Source: Pseudomonadota bacterium (GTDB lineage Bacteria; Pseudomonadota; Alphaproteobacteria; Rickettsiales; UBA3002). From it: DNA of 64,000 nucleotides. How positions within the stretch are numbered: the first letter of the stretch is position 1; each line of letters starts with the position of its first letter. The notes beneath the pieces are model-generated. The model was not told the origin of the DNA and ran no database searches. It saw only the letters and a list, made by a program, of their open reading frames with translations. The DNA lies in NCBI GenBank assembly GCA_040384265.1, contig JAZKJM010000001.1, forward strand, positions 62,001 through 126,000, in the 5' to 3' direction. The translations under genes were made by a program, and so were the position numbers. Below, piece after piece: positions 1 through 9,077 of the stretch.

Positions 1-8
1 TGCCTCGC

Positions 9-1211
9 ATGCCTGAACACGCGACCATTCCCGACGACAACGGCCATTTCGGCATCTATGGCGGCCGTTATGTCGCCGAGACGCTGATGCCGCTGATCCT
101 CGAAGTCGAGCGCGGCTATGCCGCCATGCGCGCCGACCCCGCCTTCCACGCCCAGTTCGACGATTTGATGAAGCATTATGTCGGCCGCCCAAGCCCGCTG
201 TATTTTGCGGAACGCCTGACCGAAAAACTCGGTGGCGCGCAAATCTATTTCAAGCGCGATGAGCTAAACCACACCGGCGCGCATAAAATCAACAACTGCA
301 TCGGCCAGGTGCTGCTCGCCATCCGCATGGGAAAAAAGCGCATCATCGCTGAAACCGGCGCGGGCCAGCACGGCGTCGCCACCGCCACCGTCTGCGCGCG
401 TTTTGGGCTCGAATGCATCATCTATATGGGCGCCAAAGACATGGAGCGCCAAAAGCCCAACGTCTTCCGCATGAAGCTGCTGGGCGCGCAGGTCATCCCC
501 GTCACCAGCGGCAGCCGCAGCCTGAAAGACGCCATGAACGAAGCCCTGCGCGACTGGGTAACCAACGTGGACGACACCTACTACCTCATCGGCACCGCCT
601 CGGGCCCGCACCCCTTCCCCATGATGGTGCGCGATTTCCAGTCCGTCATCGGGCAGGAAGTCAAAACCGAATCGCTCGCCCGCCTTGGCCGCCTGCCGGA
701 TATGCTGGTCGCCTGCATCGGCGGCGGCAGCAACGCCATCGGCCTGTTCCACCCCTTCCTGAAGGATGCCGCCGTGAAAATGGTCGCTGTCGAAGCCGCA
801 GGCCACGGGCTCGATACCGATTTCCACGCCGCCTCGCTCACCCGCGGCACGCCCGGCGTGCTGCATGGCTGCCGCACCTACCTGCTGCAGGACGATGACG
901 GCCAGATCACCGAGGCCCACTCCATTTCCGCCGGGCTCGATTACCCCGGCATCGGCCCCGAGCATGCATGGCTGAAAGACACCAACCGCGTCGAATATGT
1001 CAGCGCGACGGATGATGAGGCCCTCGCCGCCTTCAAAACCCTCGCCGTCACGGAAGGCATTTTGCCCGCGCTGGAGCCCAGCCACGCCCTCGCCCATGTC
1101 ATCACCCGCGCACCAACGATGGCCGCGGATCAGATCCTCGTAATGAACCTTTGCGGCCGCGGCGATAAGGACATCTTCACCGTCGCCGAAGCGCTCGGGG
1201 TCACGCTATGA
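9..1211 (+). CDS. trpB: tryptophan synthase beta chain
   Basis: Beta subunit of tryptophan synthase, the cytoplasmic alpha2-beta2 enzyme that condenses indole with L-serine to give tryptophan using PLP. At 400 aa it is full length for the family. The PLP lysine lies in HTGAHKINN (K93), the catalytic-acid region is AETGAGQHG (E115), and the phosphate-binding loop GGGSNA is at 238-243. The ATG at 9 is close to the window edge, so the upstream partner (usually trpF) is out of view. Its stop overlaps the trpA start by 4 nt (ATGA), which indicates translational coupling. Confidence 0.97.
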   Translation: MPEHATIPDDNGHFGIYGGRYVAETLMPLILEVERGYAAMRADPAFHAQFDDLMKHYVGRPSPLYFAERLTEKLGGAQIYFKRDELNHTGAHKINNCIGQVLLAIRMGKKRIIAETGAGQHGVATATVCARFGLECIIYMGAKDMERQKPNVFRMKLLGAQVIPVTSGSRSLKDAMNEALRDWVTNVDDTYYLIGTASGPHPFPMMVRDFQSVIGQEVKTESLARLGRLPDMLVACIGGGSNAIGLFHPFLKDAAVKMVAVEAAGHGLDTDFHAASLTRGTPGVLHGCRTYLLQDDDGQITEAHSISAGLDYPGIGPEHAWLKDTNRVEYVSATDDEALAAFKTLAVTEGILPALEPSHALAHVITRAPTMAADQILVMNLCGRGDKDIFTVAEALGVTL

Positions 1212-1996
1212 GCCGCATCGACCAAGCCTTCGCCCGCTGCCGCGCCGAAAACCGCGCGGCCTTCATTCCCTTCATCATGGGCGGTGATCCATCCCTTACC
1301 ACCTGCGCCGCACTGCTGGATGCGCTACCCGCCGCCGGGGCCGATATTATCGAGCTCGGCATCCCATTTTCCGACCCGATGGCGGATGGCCCGGTGATCG
1401 CCCAAGCTGGCCTGCGCGCGCTGGAAGCAGGCGCCACCCTCGCCCATATCCTGGGTCTCGCCCGCGCCTTCCGCGCCAAGCACAGCACCCCGCTGGTGCT
1501 GATGGGCTATCTCAACCCGGTCTATGTTTATGGCTACGAGAAATTCGCCGCCGATGCACAGGCCGCCGGGGTGGATGGCATCATCCTCGTCGACCTGCCG
1601 CCGGAAGAAGCGGCGGAAGTGGAGCCGCTGCTGACCAAACACGGCATCGCCCTCGTGCGCCTCATCGCGCCGACCTCGGTGCCGGGTCGCCTGCCGCTGC
1701 TCACCCAGCATGCGAACGGCTACCTTTATTACATCTCCATCACCGGCATCACCGGCGGTGCGGCCGCGCCCGAAGCGCGCATCCGTGAGCATCTCGCCGC
1801 CATTCGTGCCGCCACATCGCTGCCGGTCTGTGTTGGCTTTGGCGTTAAAACCCCCGCCGATGTCAGCGCCATGGCCGCCCTTTCGGATGGGGTTGTGGTC
1901 GGCTCAGCGATTGTAAATTTCATCCGCGAATCCGGATCAGACCTGGGCAAGTTCACGCAGTTCGCCCGCGCCCTCGCCGATGGCACGCGGCGCTAA
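1208..1996 (+). CDS. trpA: tryptophan synthase alpha chain
   Basis: Alpha subunit, which cleaves indole-3-glycerol phosphate and channels indole to TrpB. At 262 aa it has the family's usual length. Both catalytic acids sit at the canonical numbers, E49 in [11 protein letters not shown] and D60 in PMADGP. The C-terminal glycines of the phosphate site ([16 protein letters not shown]) are present. The start lies in the ATGA overlap with trpB. The last 60 bp overlap, tail to tail, the end of the glutamine-synthetase-like gene on the other strand. Confidence 0.97.
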   Translation: MSRIDQAFARCRAENRAAFIPFIMGGDPSLTTCAALLDALPAAGADIIELGIPFSDPMADGPVIAQAGLRALEAGATLAHILGLARAFRAKHSTPLVLMGYLNPVYVYGYEKFAADAQAAGVDGIILVDLPPEEAAEVEPLLTKHGIALVRLIAPTSVPGRLPLLTQHANGYLYYISITGITGGAAAPEARIREHLAAIRAATSLPVCVGFGVKTPADVSAMAALSDGVVVGSAIVNFIRESGSDLGKFTQFARALADGTRR

Positions 1997-2764
1997 AAAC
2001 TGGCCCATCAGCATGCTCGCCGGGGCCGTTTTGCCGTAATGCTGTTCCGGCGGTTCGATCGCCTCGCGCATGCCTTTCAGCACCCCGCCAAGCACCGCTT
2101 CAATCGCCCGCATCGGGTCGGCATTGGCACACGGCACCCGGTGCTCGATGCGCTTATCATACGGATCGGGATTGCCCGGAATGCGCAGCGCGCAATAGCG
2201 GTTATTGACGCCCCAACCCGCGATTTTCGGCACATGGTCCGCATCCCCCAACCGCGCATAATCCGCTGCGTTGGGGAAAAACACCGGCATTGCTTCCGGC
2301 AATGTCGCAAGCAGTCCGCCGAGGCTGAAGCGCAGGTAGTCGCTCGTCCACTCATCGGTTTTGTGATAGACATTAATTCCATCCGCATCCGCCAGATGCA
2401 CATGCAGGTGCAAGCCGCTCGATGGCTCATCCGCAAACGGTTTCGCCACGAACGACGCGCTAACCCCAAACCGCGACGCGTATTTATCGACAATGCTGCG
2501 CATCAGCCGCAGCGTTTCCGCCAGGCCTTCCGGCGCCATCATGCTGGTGACGATTTCATATTGGTGCCGCCCGCGCTCCTGCTCGATGCGGATGATCGGC
2601 AGCGCCTCGTGGCGAAACGCCTTTTCCACCGGCACCCAGAATTGCTCGATGGTTTCAGGCGCATCATCCGCCAGCATCACATAGCACTCGATTTCTGCAG
2701 CCATCACAGCGGTGAGGCCGAATTCCTCGTGCAGTGCCTTGGTGATGTCGCGGATGTTAGGCAA
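1937..2764 (-). CDS. short glutamine-synthetase-like catalytic-barrel protein
   Basis: A 275-aa protein matching only the C-terminal catalytic barrel of the GlnA superfamily. Visible motifs: AEIECYV (E24, E26, like the first metal-binding pair), the [11 protein letters not shown] region (E61, E63, E70), GLHLHVHL (H119, H121, equivalent to GMHCH), [10 protein letters not shown] (R194) and [14 protein letters not shown] (E207, R209). The N-terminal beta-grasp domain of about 100 aa is absent, so an active site would have to be built differently from ordinary GS. The TTG start overlaps the trxA stop by 8 nt (coupling); the end overlaps trpA by 60 bp. In many alphaproteobacteria accD and folC lie between trpA and trxA; here this gene takes that place. 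A role as a gamma-glutamyl ligase is possible but inferred; the substrate is unknown. Confidence 0.75.
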   Translation of the reverse strand: MPNIRDITKALHEEFGLTAVMAAEIECYVMLADDAPETIEQFWVPVEKAFRHEALPIIRIEQERGRHQYEIVTSMMAPEGLAETLRLMRSIVDKYASRFGVSASFVAKPFADEPSSGLHLHVHLADADGINVYHKTDEWTSDYLRFSLGGLLATLPEAMPVFFPNAADYARLGDADHVPKIAGWGVNNRYCALRIPGNPDPYDKRIEHRVPCANADPMRAIEAVLGGVLKGMREAIEPPEQHYGKTAPASMLMGQFLAPRAIGEGAGELRELAQV

Positions 2765-3080
2765 CGTGGCTGTTCAACCATTCGACCAGTTGGCTCTTTG
2801 GCATCGAGCCCACTTTGGTGGCAATCGCCTTGCCGTCCTTGAACAGGATCATCGTCGGGATACCGCGCACACCATAGCGTTGCGGCGATTCCGGGTTCTG
2901 GTCGATGTTCACTTTTGCAATGGTCAGCTTGCCATCCATATCCTTGGCGATTTCATCGAGGATCGGCCCGATCTGCTTGCATGGCCCGCACCATTCGGCC
3001 CAGAAATCGACCAAAATCGGCGTGCTGGAATTCAGCACCGCGCCATCGAACTCATCGTCGGAGATATGTTTAGTGGACAT
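2757..3080 (-). CDS. trxA: thioredoxin
   Basis: Cytoplasmic thiol-disulfide reductant of 107 aa. The redox motif WCGPC is at 30-34, after the buried-aspartate strand ILVDFWAEW, and the cis-proline loop GIPTM follows. It lies downstream of addA on the same strand with a 59-bp gap, the usual alphaproteobacterial addA-trxA pairing. The next gene starts inside its stop region, so the two are probably co-translated. Nothing is missing from the fold. Confidence 0.97.
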   Translation of the reverse strand: MSTKHISDDEFDGAVLNSSTPILVDFWAEWCGPCKQIGPILDEIAKDMDGKLTIAKVNIDQNPESPQRYGVRGIPTMILFKDGKAIATKVGSMPKSQLVEWLNSHVA

Positions 3081-3139
3081 AACAGCCTCGCTTTAAGTGT
3101 TTCGTAATGCACTTAAATTAGGCTCCGCCCAGCCCGACG

Positions 3140-6100
3140 TCAAGACGCAACGGCGGTTTTCAACATAACATTTTGTTTAGGAAACGCCGCCGCGCGCACC
3201 GCATCGTCCAGCCACATCAGCCGCGGCGCACTCGTCCAGATGATCGCGCAGCGAACCGGCAAACCGGGGTAAAGCTGCGACACCAGCGCATGATAGGTCT
3301 TCAGCTGAATCACATAATTCGCCGAAACGCCGCTCGCATCCGCCGGCACATGGTGGCCCGTTTTATAATCGGCGATGATGATAGCCTCCGGCGTTTTCAC
3401 CAGCAGATCCATCTGCCCGCTGATCGCAAGCGCCACACCATCCACCGTAATAGTCCCGGTGATGCTCGCCTCCGGCAGCAGCTCATGCTCCCACAGCCAG
3501 CGCTCCTGCGCGAACAGCGCCGCAATTTCCTGCACCACGCTGTGCTGCTGCGCAGGCGTCCAATCCGGTGCAACATAGGCAACCAGCTGCGCGATATGGC
3601 GCGCGTCACTCTCCGCCCGCAGCAGCTCCAGCACGCGGTGGATGCGCACGCCGCGCTCCTTTGCCCCAGCCGCCGCCCCTTGCGCATAGGGCGATGCCTG
3701 CACCGCCGCCAATTGCGAGGGCGCGGCCATCGCCACCTGCCGCAACACCGCGGGAGCCCGTGTCGCCCATTCCGGCAGCGCCAGCACCGGCGCTTCACCC
3801 GCCTCCAACGGTGCCGCTTGCCCGGCGGGCAGCGCATCGGCAAATGTCAGCAGCCCGTCATCCTCAACCGCCCCCAGCGCGCGCAGGGACTGCTCCGCCA
3901 GCGCATACCACGAGCCCGCCTTGGCCTCACCCTTTTTGCTCGCCGTGCCGAACAGATGCAGCTCGTCGCGCGCCCGCGTCAGCGCCACATACAGCAACCG
4001 GTCATATTCCGCCGTCAGCGCATCGGCTTTTTCCTGCTTCATGCGCAGCAGCGCCGCCGCACCGCTGGCTTCGGGCGAGAGCGAAAGCAACGGCAGCGGC
4101 GGGTGCTGCTGGCCTTGCGCAAAATACATCCGCTCATGCTGCGTTGTCGGCATGCTGACCGTATCGACCAGCAGCACCACCGGCGCTTCCAGCCCCTTCG
4201 CGCCATGCACGGTCATAATGCGCACATGGTCGCTTTGCGCTGCTTCCTGCTCACGTTTCACCTGTCGGCTGCTGCCATCCATCCAGGCATAAAAATGCGC
4301 GAGCGTCGGCGGCATATGCGCCGGCATCGCCGCCGCTTGCGCCTTCAGCTCATCCAGCACCTCGTGCACCTCCTCACCGAAGCGCCGCGCGAACTGCTGG
4401 CGGGCGCCGCTCACCTCCAGCACATCGGTCAGGAAATCATAGGGCGTCGTGTGTTTGAGGCTGAGCCAATGCGTCAGCAACGGCTGCTCGGTTTGCGCCC
4501 ACAGGCTCGCCGGGCGGCCATGGGCCATCGCGCGTAAGCCCTCGTCGCTCAGCCCAATCAGTGGCGAGCGCAGCACCTGCGCCAGCGCGAGGTCGTCATT
4601 GACATTCATGCACCAGCCCATCAGCGCCAGCAGATCGCGCACCGCCAGATGCTCCGCGAGGGTGAGCCGATCCAGCCCCGCCACCGGAATAGCGCGCCGC
4701 TGCAGCGCGCGGATCAGCGGCAGCACCAGCGGCTTGCGGCTGCGCACGAGGATCAGTATATCCCCCGCCCGCAGCGCCCGCCCGGCGCTTTTCAGCGGCC
4801 TGCGCTCCACCAGCAACCACTGCGCAATGCGCTCGGCCACCGTTTCCGCCAGCAGCTGCGCCGCGGTTTTTATAATGAGATATTCCGTCGGGATTGTCAG
4901 CGCCGCTGGCCGCTCCTTCTCCGGCGCAATCACCAGCGGATAGAGCGTCACACTGCCCGCCGCCGCGGTGCGATGCAGCCGGTGCGGTTGAATCATCCCG
5001 CTGGCACTCAGCGCTGCCGCCACTGCGGGCTGCGCGGCCACATGATCCACCAGCCGCAACACCGCCGCCGCCGAGCGATAGGACGTATCGAGCATCTGCG
5101 TCTCCAGCGGCGATGGGCTGCCTTCCAGCAGCGCCGCAAAATGCTGATGATGGTGCGCAAATAACTCCGGCGCCGCGCCCTGAAAGCTATAAATCGACTG
5201 TTTCTCATCGCCCACCACCAGCAGGCTGCGCGGCAGCCCGGCGCTACCAATCCCGTCATTGCTCGCGATCAGTTCCTCCACCAGCGTGCGCACCAGCGCC
5301 CATTGATCCGCGCTCGTATCCTGCGCCTCGTCGATCAGCAAATGGTCGATCCGGTGATCCAGCTTGCTCATCACCCAGCCGAGGGTGGATGGGTGCGCAC
5401 ACAGCGCCACCGTTTTGCCGATCAAATCGTCATAATCCAGCGCATGCGCCGCCATTTTCGCCTGCGCATACAGCTCCAGCAGCGCCTTCGCCAGCACCGC
5501 AATCGCGAAGGATTCCTCCGCACAGGCCAGCGCCGCGATCGCGTCGTTATAAGCAAGCACCGCATCTGCGAGGCGCATCATCGCGCCATCGGCAGCCTGT
5601 TCCAGCTTCGCCACATCCTTGCGCAGCGCGCCGTCCGTCAGCATCAGCGTGCACAGCGCGCCGATGCGCGGCCCACGGTGCTCGGGCACCACTTCCAGCC
5701 ACGCCGCGAAGCCTGCGGCGTATTTATTTTCCGTCTTCTTTTTATGCGCCAGCATATCTGGCAAATGGCCGCGAATCACCGCCGCATCCGCCGCGTTTGG
5801 CGCGTTGCACAGCGTCGCTGCCAACGTCTCGCGCGTCGCCCCCTCCGCCAGCCCATGCAGCGCGAACAGATACGCCCGCAGTGATTCCGGCGATTGGTTG
5901 CGCCACACCTGCGCCCACGCGCCGCGCTTGCGGATAATATCGCCCATCAGCGCGTCGAAGCGAAACTCGCCACTGCGCGCGCCAATCAGCGTCAACGCCT
6001 CCACCAACCAGGCATCGCCGGAGGAAAATCGCTCCAGCATGCGGTGCTTGGCCAGCCGTAGCATCTCCTCAGCCGCCGCGTCCTCCAGTACCGTGAAATG

Positions 6101-6502
6101 CGGCGCCACCCCCGCTTCCATCGGGAAGCGGCGCAGCAGGTTCTGGCAAAATCCGTGAATCGTCATCAGCTGCAACCCACCGCCGGGGCTATCGAGCACA
6201 GCACCAAACAGCCCGCGCGCATGGGCGAGCAGCGTTTCATCCGCCGCCACGCCAAGAATTTTCTCGATCCGCGCGCGGCAGGCCTCGTCCCCATCCAGCA
6301 GCAGCGCGCGCAGCCATTCCAGCACCCGCATGCGCATTTCGCTCGCCGCCGCTTTGGTATAGGTAATACAAACAATACGCTCCGGCGCCACCCCAAGCAG
6401 CAGCAACCGCACCACCCGTTCGGTCAGCGCGGTGGTCTTACCACTCCCGGCATTAGCCGTTATCCATACTGAATTTATTTCATGATTCAATGTTTGTACC
6501 AA
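3140..6502 (-). CDS. addA: AddA-type helicase-nuclease (double-strand break repair)
   Basis: UvrD/RecB-superfamily helicase with a C-terminal nuclease, the A subunit of AddAB, which processes double-strand ends for recombination. Walker A is ANAGSGKTT (16-24), motif II LLIDEAQDTS lies near residue 392, followed by QSIYSFQGA. The RecB-type nuclease motifs are near residues 1020-1045 (SGQMD, then ADYKTG). At 1120 aa it is family-sized, but the only in-frame starts are TTG codons at 6502 or 6490, and the N-terminal Q-motif region is short. addB, normally immediately upstream, is not here: the next gene upstream is rcdA-like and divergent. Confidence 0.93.
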   Translation of the reverse strand: MVQTLNHEINSVWITANAGSGKTTALTERVVRLLLLGVAPERIVCITYTKAAASEMRMRVLEWLRALLLDGDEACRARIEKILGVAADETLLAHARGLFGAVLDSPGGGLQLMTIHGFCQNLLRRFPMEAGVAPHFTVLEDAAAEEMLRLAKHRMLERFSSGDAWLVEALTLIGARSGEFRFDALMGDIIRKRGAWAQVWRNQSPESLRAYLFALHGLAEGATRETLAATLCNAPNAADAAVIRGHLPDMLAHKKKTENKYAAGFAAWLEVVPEHRGPRIGALCTLMLTDGALRKDVAKLEQAADGAMMRLADAVLAYNDAIAALACAEESFAIAVLAKALLELYAQAKMAAHALDYDDLIGKTVALCAHPSTLGWVMSKLDHRIDHLLIDEAQDTSADQWALVRTLVEELIASNDGIGSAGLPRSLLVVGDEKQSIYSFQGAAPELFAHHHQHFAALLEGSPSPLETQMLDTSYRSAAAVLRLVDHVAAQPAVAAALSASGMIQPHRLHRTAAAGSVTLYPLVIAPEKERPAALTIPTEYLIIKTAAQLLAETVAERIAQWLLVERRPLKSAGRALRAGDILILVRSRKPLVLPLIRALQRRAIPVAGLDRLTLAEHLAVRDLLALMGWCMNVNDDLALAQVLRSPLIGLSDEGLRAMAHGRPASLWAQTEQPLLTHWLSLKHTTPYDFLTDVLEVSGARQQFARRFGEEVHEVLDELKAQAAAMPAHMPPTLAHFYAWMDGSSRQVKREQEAAQSDHVRIMTVHGAKGLEAPVVLLVDTVSMPTTQHERMYFAQGQQHPPLPLLSLSPEASGAAALLRMKQEKADALTAEYDRLLYVALTRARDELHLFGTASKKGEAKAGSWYALAEQSLRALGAVEDDGLLTFADALPAGQAAPLEAGEAPVLALPEWATRAPAVLRQVAMAAPSQLAAVQASPYAQGAAAGAKERGVRIHRVLELLRAESDARHIAQLVAYVAPDWTPAQQHSVVQEIAALFAQERWLWEHELLPEASITGTITVDGVALAISGQMDLLVKTPEAIIIADYKTGHHVPADASGVSANYVIQLKTYHALVSQLYPGLPVRCAIIWTSAPRLMWLDDAVRAAAFPKQNVMLKTAVAS

Positions 6503-6589
6503 TTATAATTATACGTTCAGCAAGCACTTATGTGCCCTAGAAAGGCTACCAATAACCTTAATAGTCCATCCCCAAAACCACCCGTTTTG

Positions 6590-6604
6590 TTAACCGATTA
6601 TTTA
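6590..6604. promoter_or_regulatory. near-match to a CtrA box upstream of the rcdA-like gene
   Basis: The sequence TTAA-CCGATTA-TTTA differs by one base from TTAA-N7-TTAA. It lies 62 bp upstream of the ATG at 6667, in the 164-bp gap between divergent addA and the DUF1465 gene. A -10-like TATACT lies downstream at 6617-6622. Weak alone; listed because perfect boxes occur at similar distances before three other genes here. Confidence 0.3.
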
Positions 6605-6666
6605 CTACTTCCCCCGTATACTCATCCTTAGAGCTCGGGTGAACCGGCCATGTTAAACAGCTAGGG

Positions 6667-7107
6667 ATGGGTACTCGCATGCGCCAAGTCGCTCGACAAG
6701 CAACATCGGATAATCAGTTACTCTTCTTACCCGGCGTTTTCAACGAAACCTTGGGACTGCTGTTCGATGCCCACCATTATTTCCAATCACGCGGCAGCGA
6801 GGAACAGGCCACCATCGCCCCCAACATGCGCCTCGCCTATGCCAGCGAAATGACCCGCATCACCACCCGCCTGACCAGCGTCATGGCCTGGCTGATGGTA
6901 CGCCGCGCGATTTATGCCGGCCGCATCGAGGAAGACCGCGCCACCGACCAATACCGCCTCGACGGTGCGGATATCTGCCTCAACCACATGCCCGAAATCC
7001 TCGCCGAAATGCCCTATTACCTGAACTATCTCTCGGAGCGCTCGCTCAGCCTGTTCGAGCGCGTCCACCGCCTGGATGAAATGGCCTACGGCGACACCCA
7101 GCACTAG
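6667..7107 (+). CDS. rcdA: DUF1465 family protein, RcdA-like
   Basis: A 146-aa helical protein of the DUF1465 family, recognised by the central segment MTRITTRLTSVMAWLMVRRA and the GRIEED stretch after it. In Caulobacter the family member RcdA is an adaptor that helps ClpXP degrade the cell-cycle regulator CtrA. That function is inferred here from the family. There is no signal peptide and no membrane segment. An alternative ATG lies at 6679. It is monocistronic, divergent from addA, and has a CtrA-like near-match box upstream. Confidence 0.72.
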   Translation: MGTRMRQVARQATSDNQLLFLPGVFNETLGLLFDAHHYFQSRGSEEQATIAPNMRLAYASEMTRITTRLTSVMAWLMVRRAIYAGRIEEDRATDQYRLDGADICLNHMPEILAEMPYYLNYLSERSLSLFERVHRLDEMAYGDTQH

Positions 7108-7152
7108 GGCACTTTTACTTTAGCTTGGGCGCGAGAGGTCACGTTCCCCACC

Positions 7153-7231
7153 TGTCACCCCGTCGCATGACGGGGTCCACCTTAACCACAGGCAAGGAAG
7201 ATGGACCCCGGCATAAAGCCGGGGCGACACA
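7153..7231. repeat. extragenic palindromic repeat, family A
   Basis: Two short hairpins facing each other: TGTCACCCCGTCGCATGACGGGG on the left and GGACCCCGGCATAAAGCCGGGG-CGACAC on the right. The same plan recurs between genes at 8948, 12795, 15932, 21099 (one half), 35646, 40587, 50989 and 54176. It lies in the 257-bp gap between the rcdA-like gene and the 347-aa gene; I see nothing else there. Confidence 0.85.
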
Positions 7232-7364
7232 CTGAGGTTATGGCAATACCACGCACGATACATAGAAAGCTTGCGAGGCCGCCCGCCAATTTCACAGAAC
7301 TGTCACATTCCTCGCCGTGCGTTCGTGCTAGATTTACCATGAATAAATCTGGTGACCGGACCCT

Positions 7365-8408
7365 ATGCCAACAAACGATCCATCCGTAAAAAAACCCGCC
7401 AGCGCCGCTTCCGGCGCAGGGGCTGACGCGGATACGAACATCTACATCACCAATGGCGCGCCCACGCCCGCCGCCCCCACCTACACCCCGCCCGCACTGC
7501 CGCAGCCCATCACCGGCCCGCGTTATGGCGAGCTGCAGCCCCTGCAAGACGAGCCTGAAGCCACGCTGGAGCCAATCGAAACCCGCACAAAAACCAGCAT
7601 CAACTGGGGCGGCGTCATCAAAGGCATTGCCATCGTCGCCGCGGTCGCAGTTGTTGCCGTTGTCGGGGTCATCGCCGCCCAATATCTCGCCGGGGTCGCC
7701 TTCAGCTCGCCGTTCGTTGCGGAAACAGTAAGCACCCTCAGCGGCCTTGCCACGCAAGCCGCCACCGCCATTAACGGCTACTGGTCGGAAGCATTACTCA
7801 CCATCGGCAAACTGCAGCCGCTTTCATGGTTTGGCCTCAGCAGCAGCGCCGCCGTCACCGGCACGCTGAGCGCCGCGCAAGCCGCCACGGCCCTCACCGC
7901 CACGCAAGCCGCGGGCGCGGTCGGCGGCCTGGCAGCGGGCGCAGTCGTGCTGCACACCGCACTGCCCGCCATTCACACTATCGACCTGACCAGCACGACC
8001 ACCGTCACCACGCCCCCGGCGCACGACCCAAACCTGCTATCCTCGGTGCAAAGCACCCATATGGCGCAAACGAACGCATTGGCAAACGCACACACGCTGC
8101 ACGAGCTGACCCATATCAGCCATCACGCCGCCGAGCACGGTTCGCAGGAACACACCGCCGTCCGCCAGCACACCACCCCTACCACGCCGGAATATTCCCG
8201 CCGCGCGACCGAAGCGATGGCCGAAACCACCACCGCCAGCCGCAACTGGATGGAACGCATCGGCGCACGCCCTGCCGCCGCCATCGCCAGCCGCGCAGAA
8301 GCACTGCGCACGAAGCAACCCGTCCAACCGCGTGATCCCAATTTCGCCGCCGATCTTGAAGCAAAACGCGCCGCGCTCGATGTCGAGCTCACCCAACAAA
8401 TTCACTAA
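7365..8408 (+). CDS. unrecognised membrane protein, 347 aa
   Basis: No family recognised. The N-terminal 80 residues are rich in Pro, Ala and Thr and look disordered. One strong membrane segment follows at about 85-110 (VIKGIAIVAAVAVVAVVGVI). A long Ala/Thr/Gly-rich stretch (about 125-200) may insert in the membrane or form a flexible stalk. Then comes a His-rich region (HTLHELTHISHHAAEHG) and a charged helical C-terminus. Codon use resembles the neighbouring core genes, which supports real coding. The ribosome binding site is weak. It could be a surface or secretion-related protein, but nothing fixes a role. Confidence 0.7.
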   Translation: MPTNDPSVKKPASAASGAGADADTNIYITNGAPTPAAPTYTPPALPQPITGPRYGELQPLQDEPEATLEPIETRTKTSINWGGVIKGIAIVAAVAVVAVVGVIAAQYLAGVAFSSPFVAETVSTLSGLATQAATAINGYWSEALLTIGKLQPLSWFGLSSSAAVTGTLSAAQAATALTATQAAGAVGGLAAGAVVLHTALPAIHTIDLTSTTTVTTPPAHDPNLLSSVQSTHMAQTNALANAHTLHELTHISHHAAEHGSQEHTAVRQHTTPTTPEYSRRATEAMAETTTASRNWMERIGARPAAAIASRAEALRTKQPVQPRDPNFAADLEAKRAALDVELTQQIH

Positions 8409-8535
8409 ATTTTTAGCTAATTTCAGGCAGTTTCGTCACACAATTTTCACAATAAATCGTACGCGCCGTAACACAACTGTAACAATCTCGTGATACTCTC
8501 AGAATATAAGAACTCACCTTTGCACGGGAAATATT

Positions 8536-8859
8536 ATGAGCAGCAGAGAAATCACCAGCGACATTACGAAACTTGCTGCAGAGCAGGATATGACGTTTGG
8601 GTTCAGCGGCAAGGGCAATACGACCATTGAAATGGTCGGCTGCAAAGACCCCGCAGTTAAAACATACTTATCCGAATTCGTCAGCTCCATGGGCCAGACC
8701 GCTAATGTCGCAAAAGATGTTGGCTTGGGTGCCGTTATGGCGACCGCTGCCAGCGCATGTGCACTGGGCACCGTTGATCCAACCGCAGCGTTCATGGGCG
8801 CCGCTGCCGGTGTGTTTGCAAGCTACAGCCGCGGCAGCAAGGGACACGGCAAAGGCTAA
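8536..8859 (+). CDS. unrecognised small protein, 107 aa, Ala/Gly-rich C-terminal half
   Basis: A short gene with a good ribosome binding site (GGGAAA) before the ATG and its own strong terminator at 8880-8910. The N-terminal half is polar. The second half (about 58-95) is a run of small residues (GLGAVMATAASACALGTVDP) that could form a helical hairpin in or on a membrane. It ends in GKG with basic residues. Two cysteines, C41 and C73. This resembles the layout of small pore-forming or bacteriocin-like peptides, but there is no leader motif or immunity gene, so that remains speculation. Confidence 0.65.
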   Translation: MSSREITSDITKLAAEQDMTFGFSGKGNTTIEMVGCKDPAVKTYLSEFVSSMGQTANVAKDVGLGAVMATAASACALGTVDPTAAFMGAAAGVFASYSRGSKGHGKG

Positions 8860-8879
8860 TCGCCCACCAACCAATCAAC

Positions 8880-8910
8880 AAAAAAGCGCACCCACCGGTG
8901 CGCTTTTTTT
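8880..8910 (+). terminator. intrinsic terminator after the 107-aa gene
   Basis: Perfect stem GCGCACC / GGTGCGC with a 4-nt loop, flanked by an A run on the left and seven T on the right. It lies 21 bp after the stop codon. Confidence 0.92.
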
Positions 8911-8947
8911 ATGCTCCAAACCCATCGTATCAAACACCCCCCACATT

Positions 8948-9025
8948 TGTCATGCCGTCGCATGACGGCATCCACCTGCAACGAGCGTGCAGAAAGATGG
9001 ACCCCGTCATTCGACGGGGCGACAC
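8948..9025. repeat. extragenic palindromic repeat, family A
   Basis: The left hairpin is GCCGTCGCATGACGGC, the right hairpin CCCCGTCATTCGACGGGG followed by CGACAC. It lies downstream of the terminator at 8910 and of the convergent phaR gene. Confidence 0.85.
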
Positions 9026-9077
9026 AGCGCAAAAACGCGGCGAAAGAAAATAATCGAAAGCCGAAGCAGCCGAAGCC

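Noticed and set aside
264-1097. A 277-codon minus-strand ORF opposite trpB
   Set aside because: Antisense shadow of a certain gene; composition follows trpB codons and no RBS.
6587-6622. Sigma70 promoter TTGTTA/TATACT before the rcdA-like gene
   Set aside because: The spacer is 24 bp, too long for a normal promoter.
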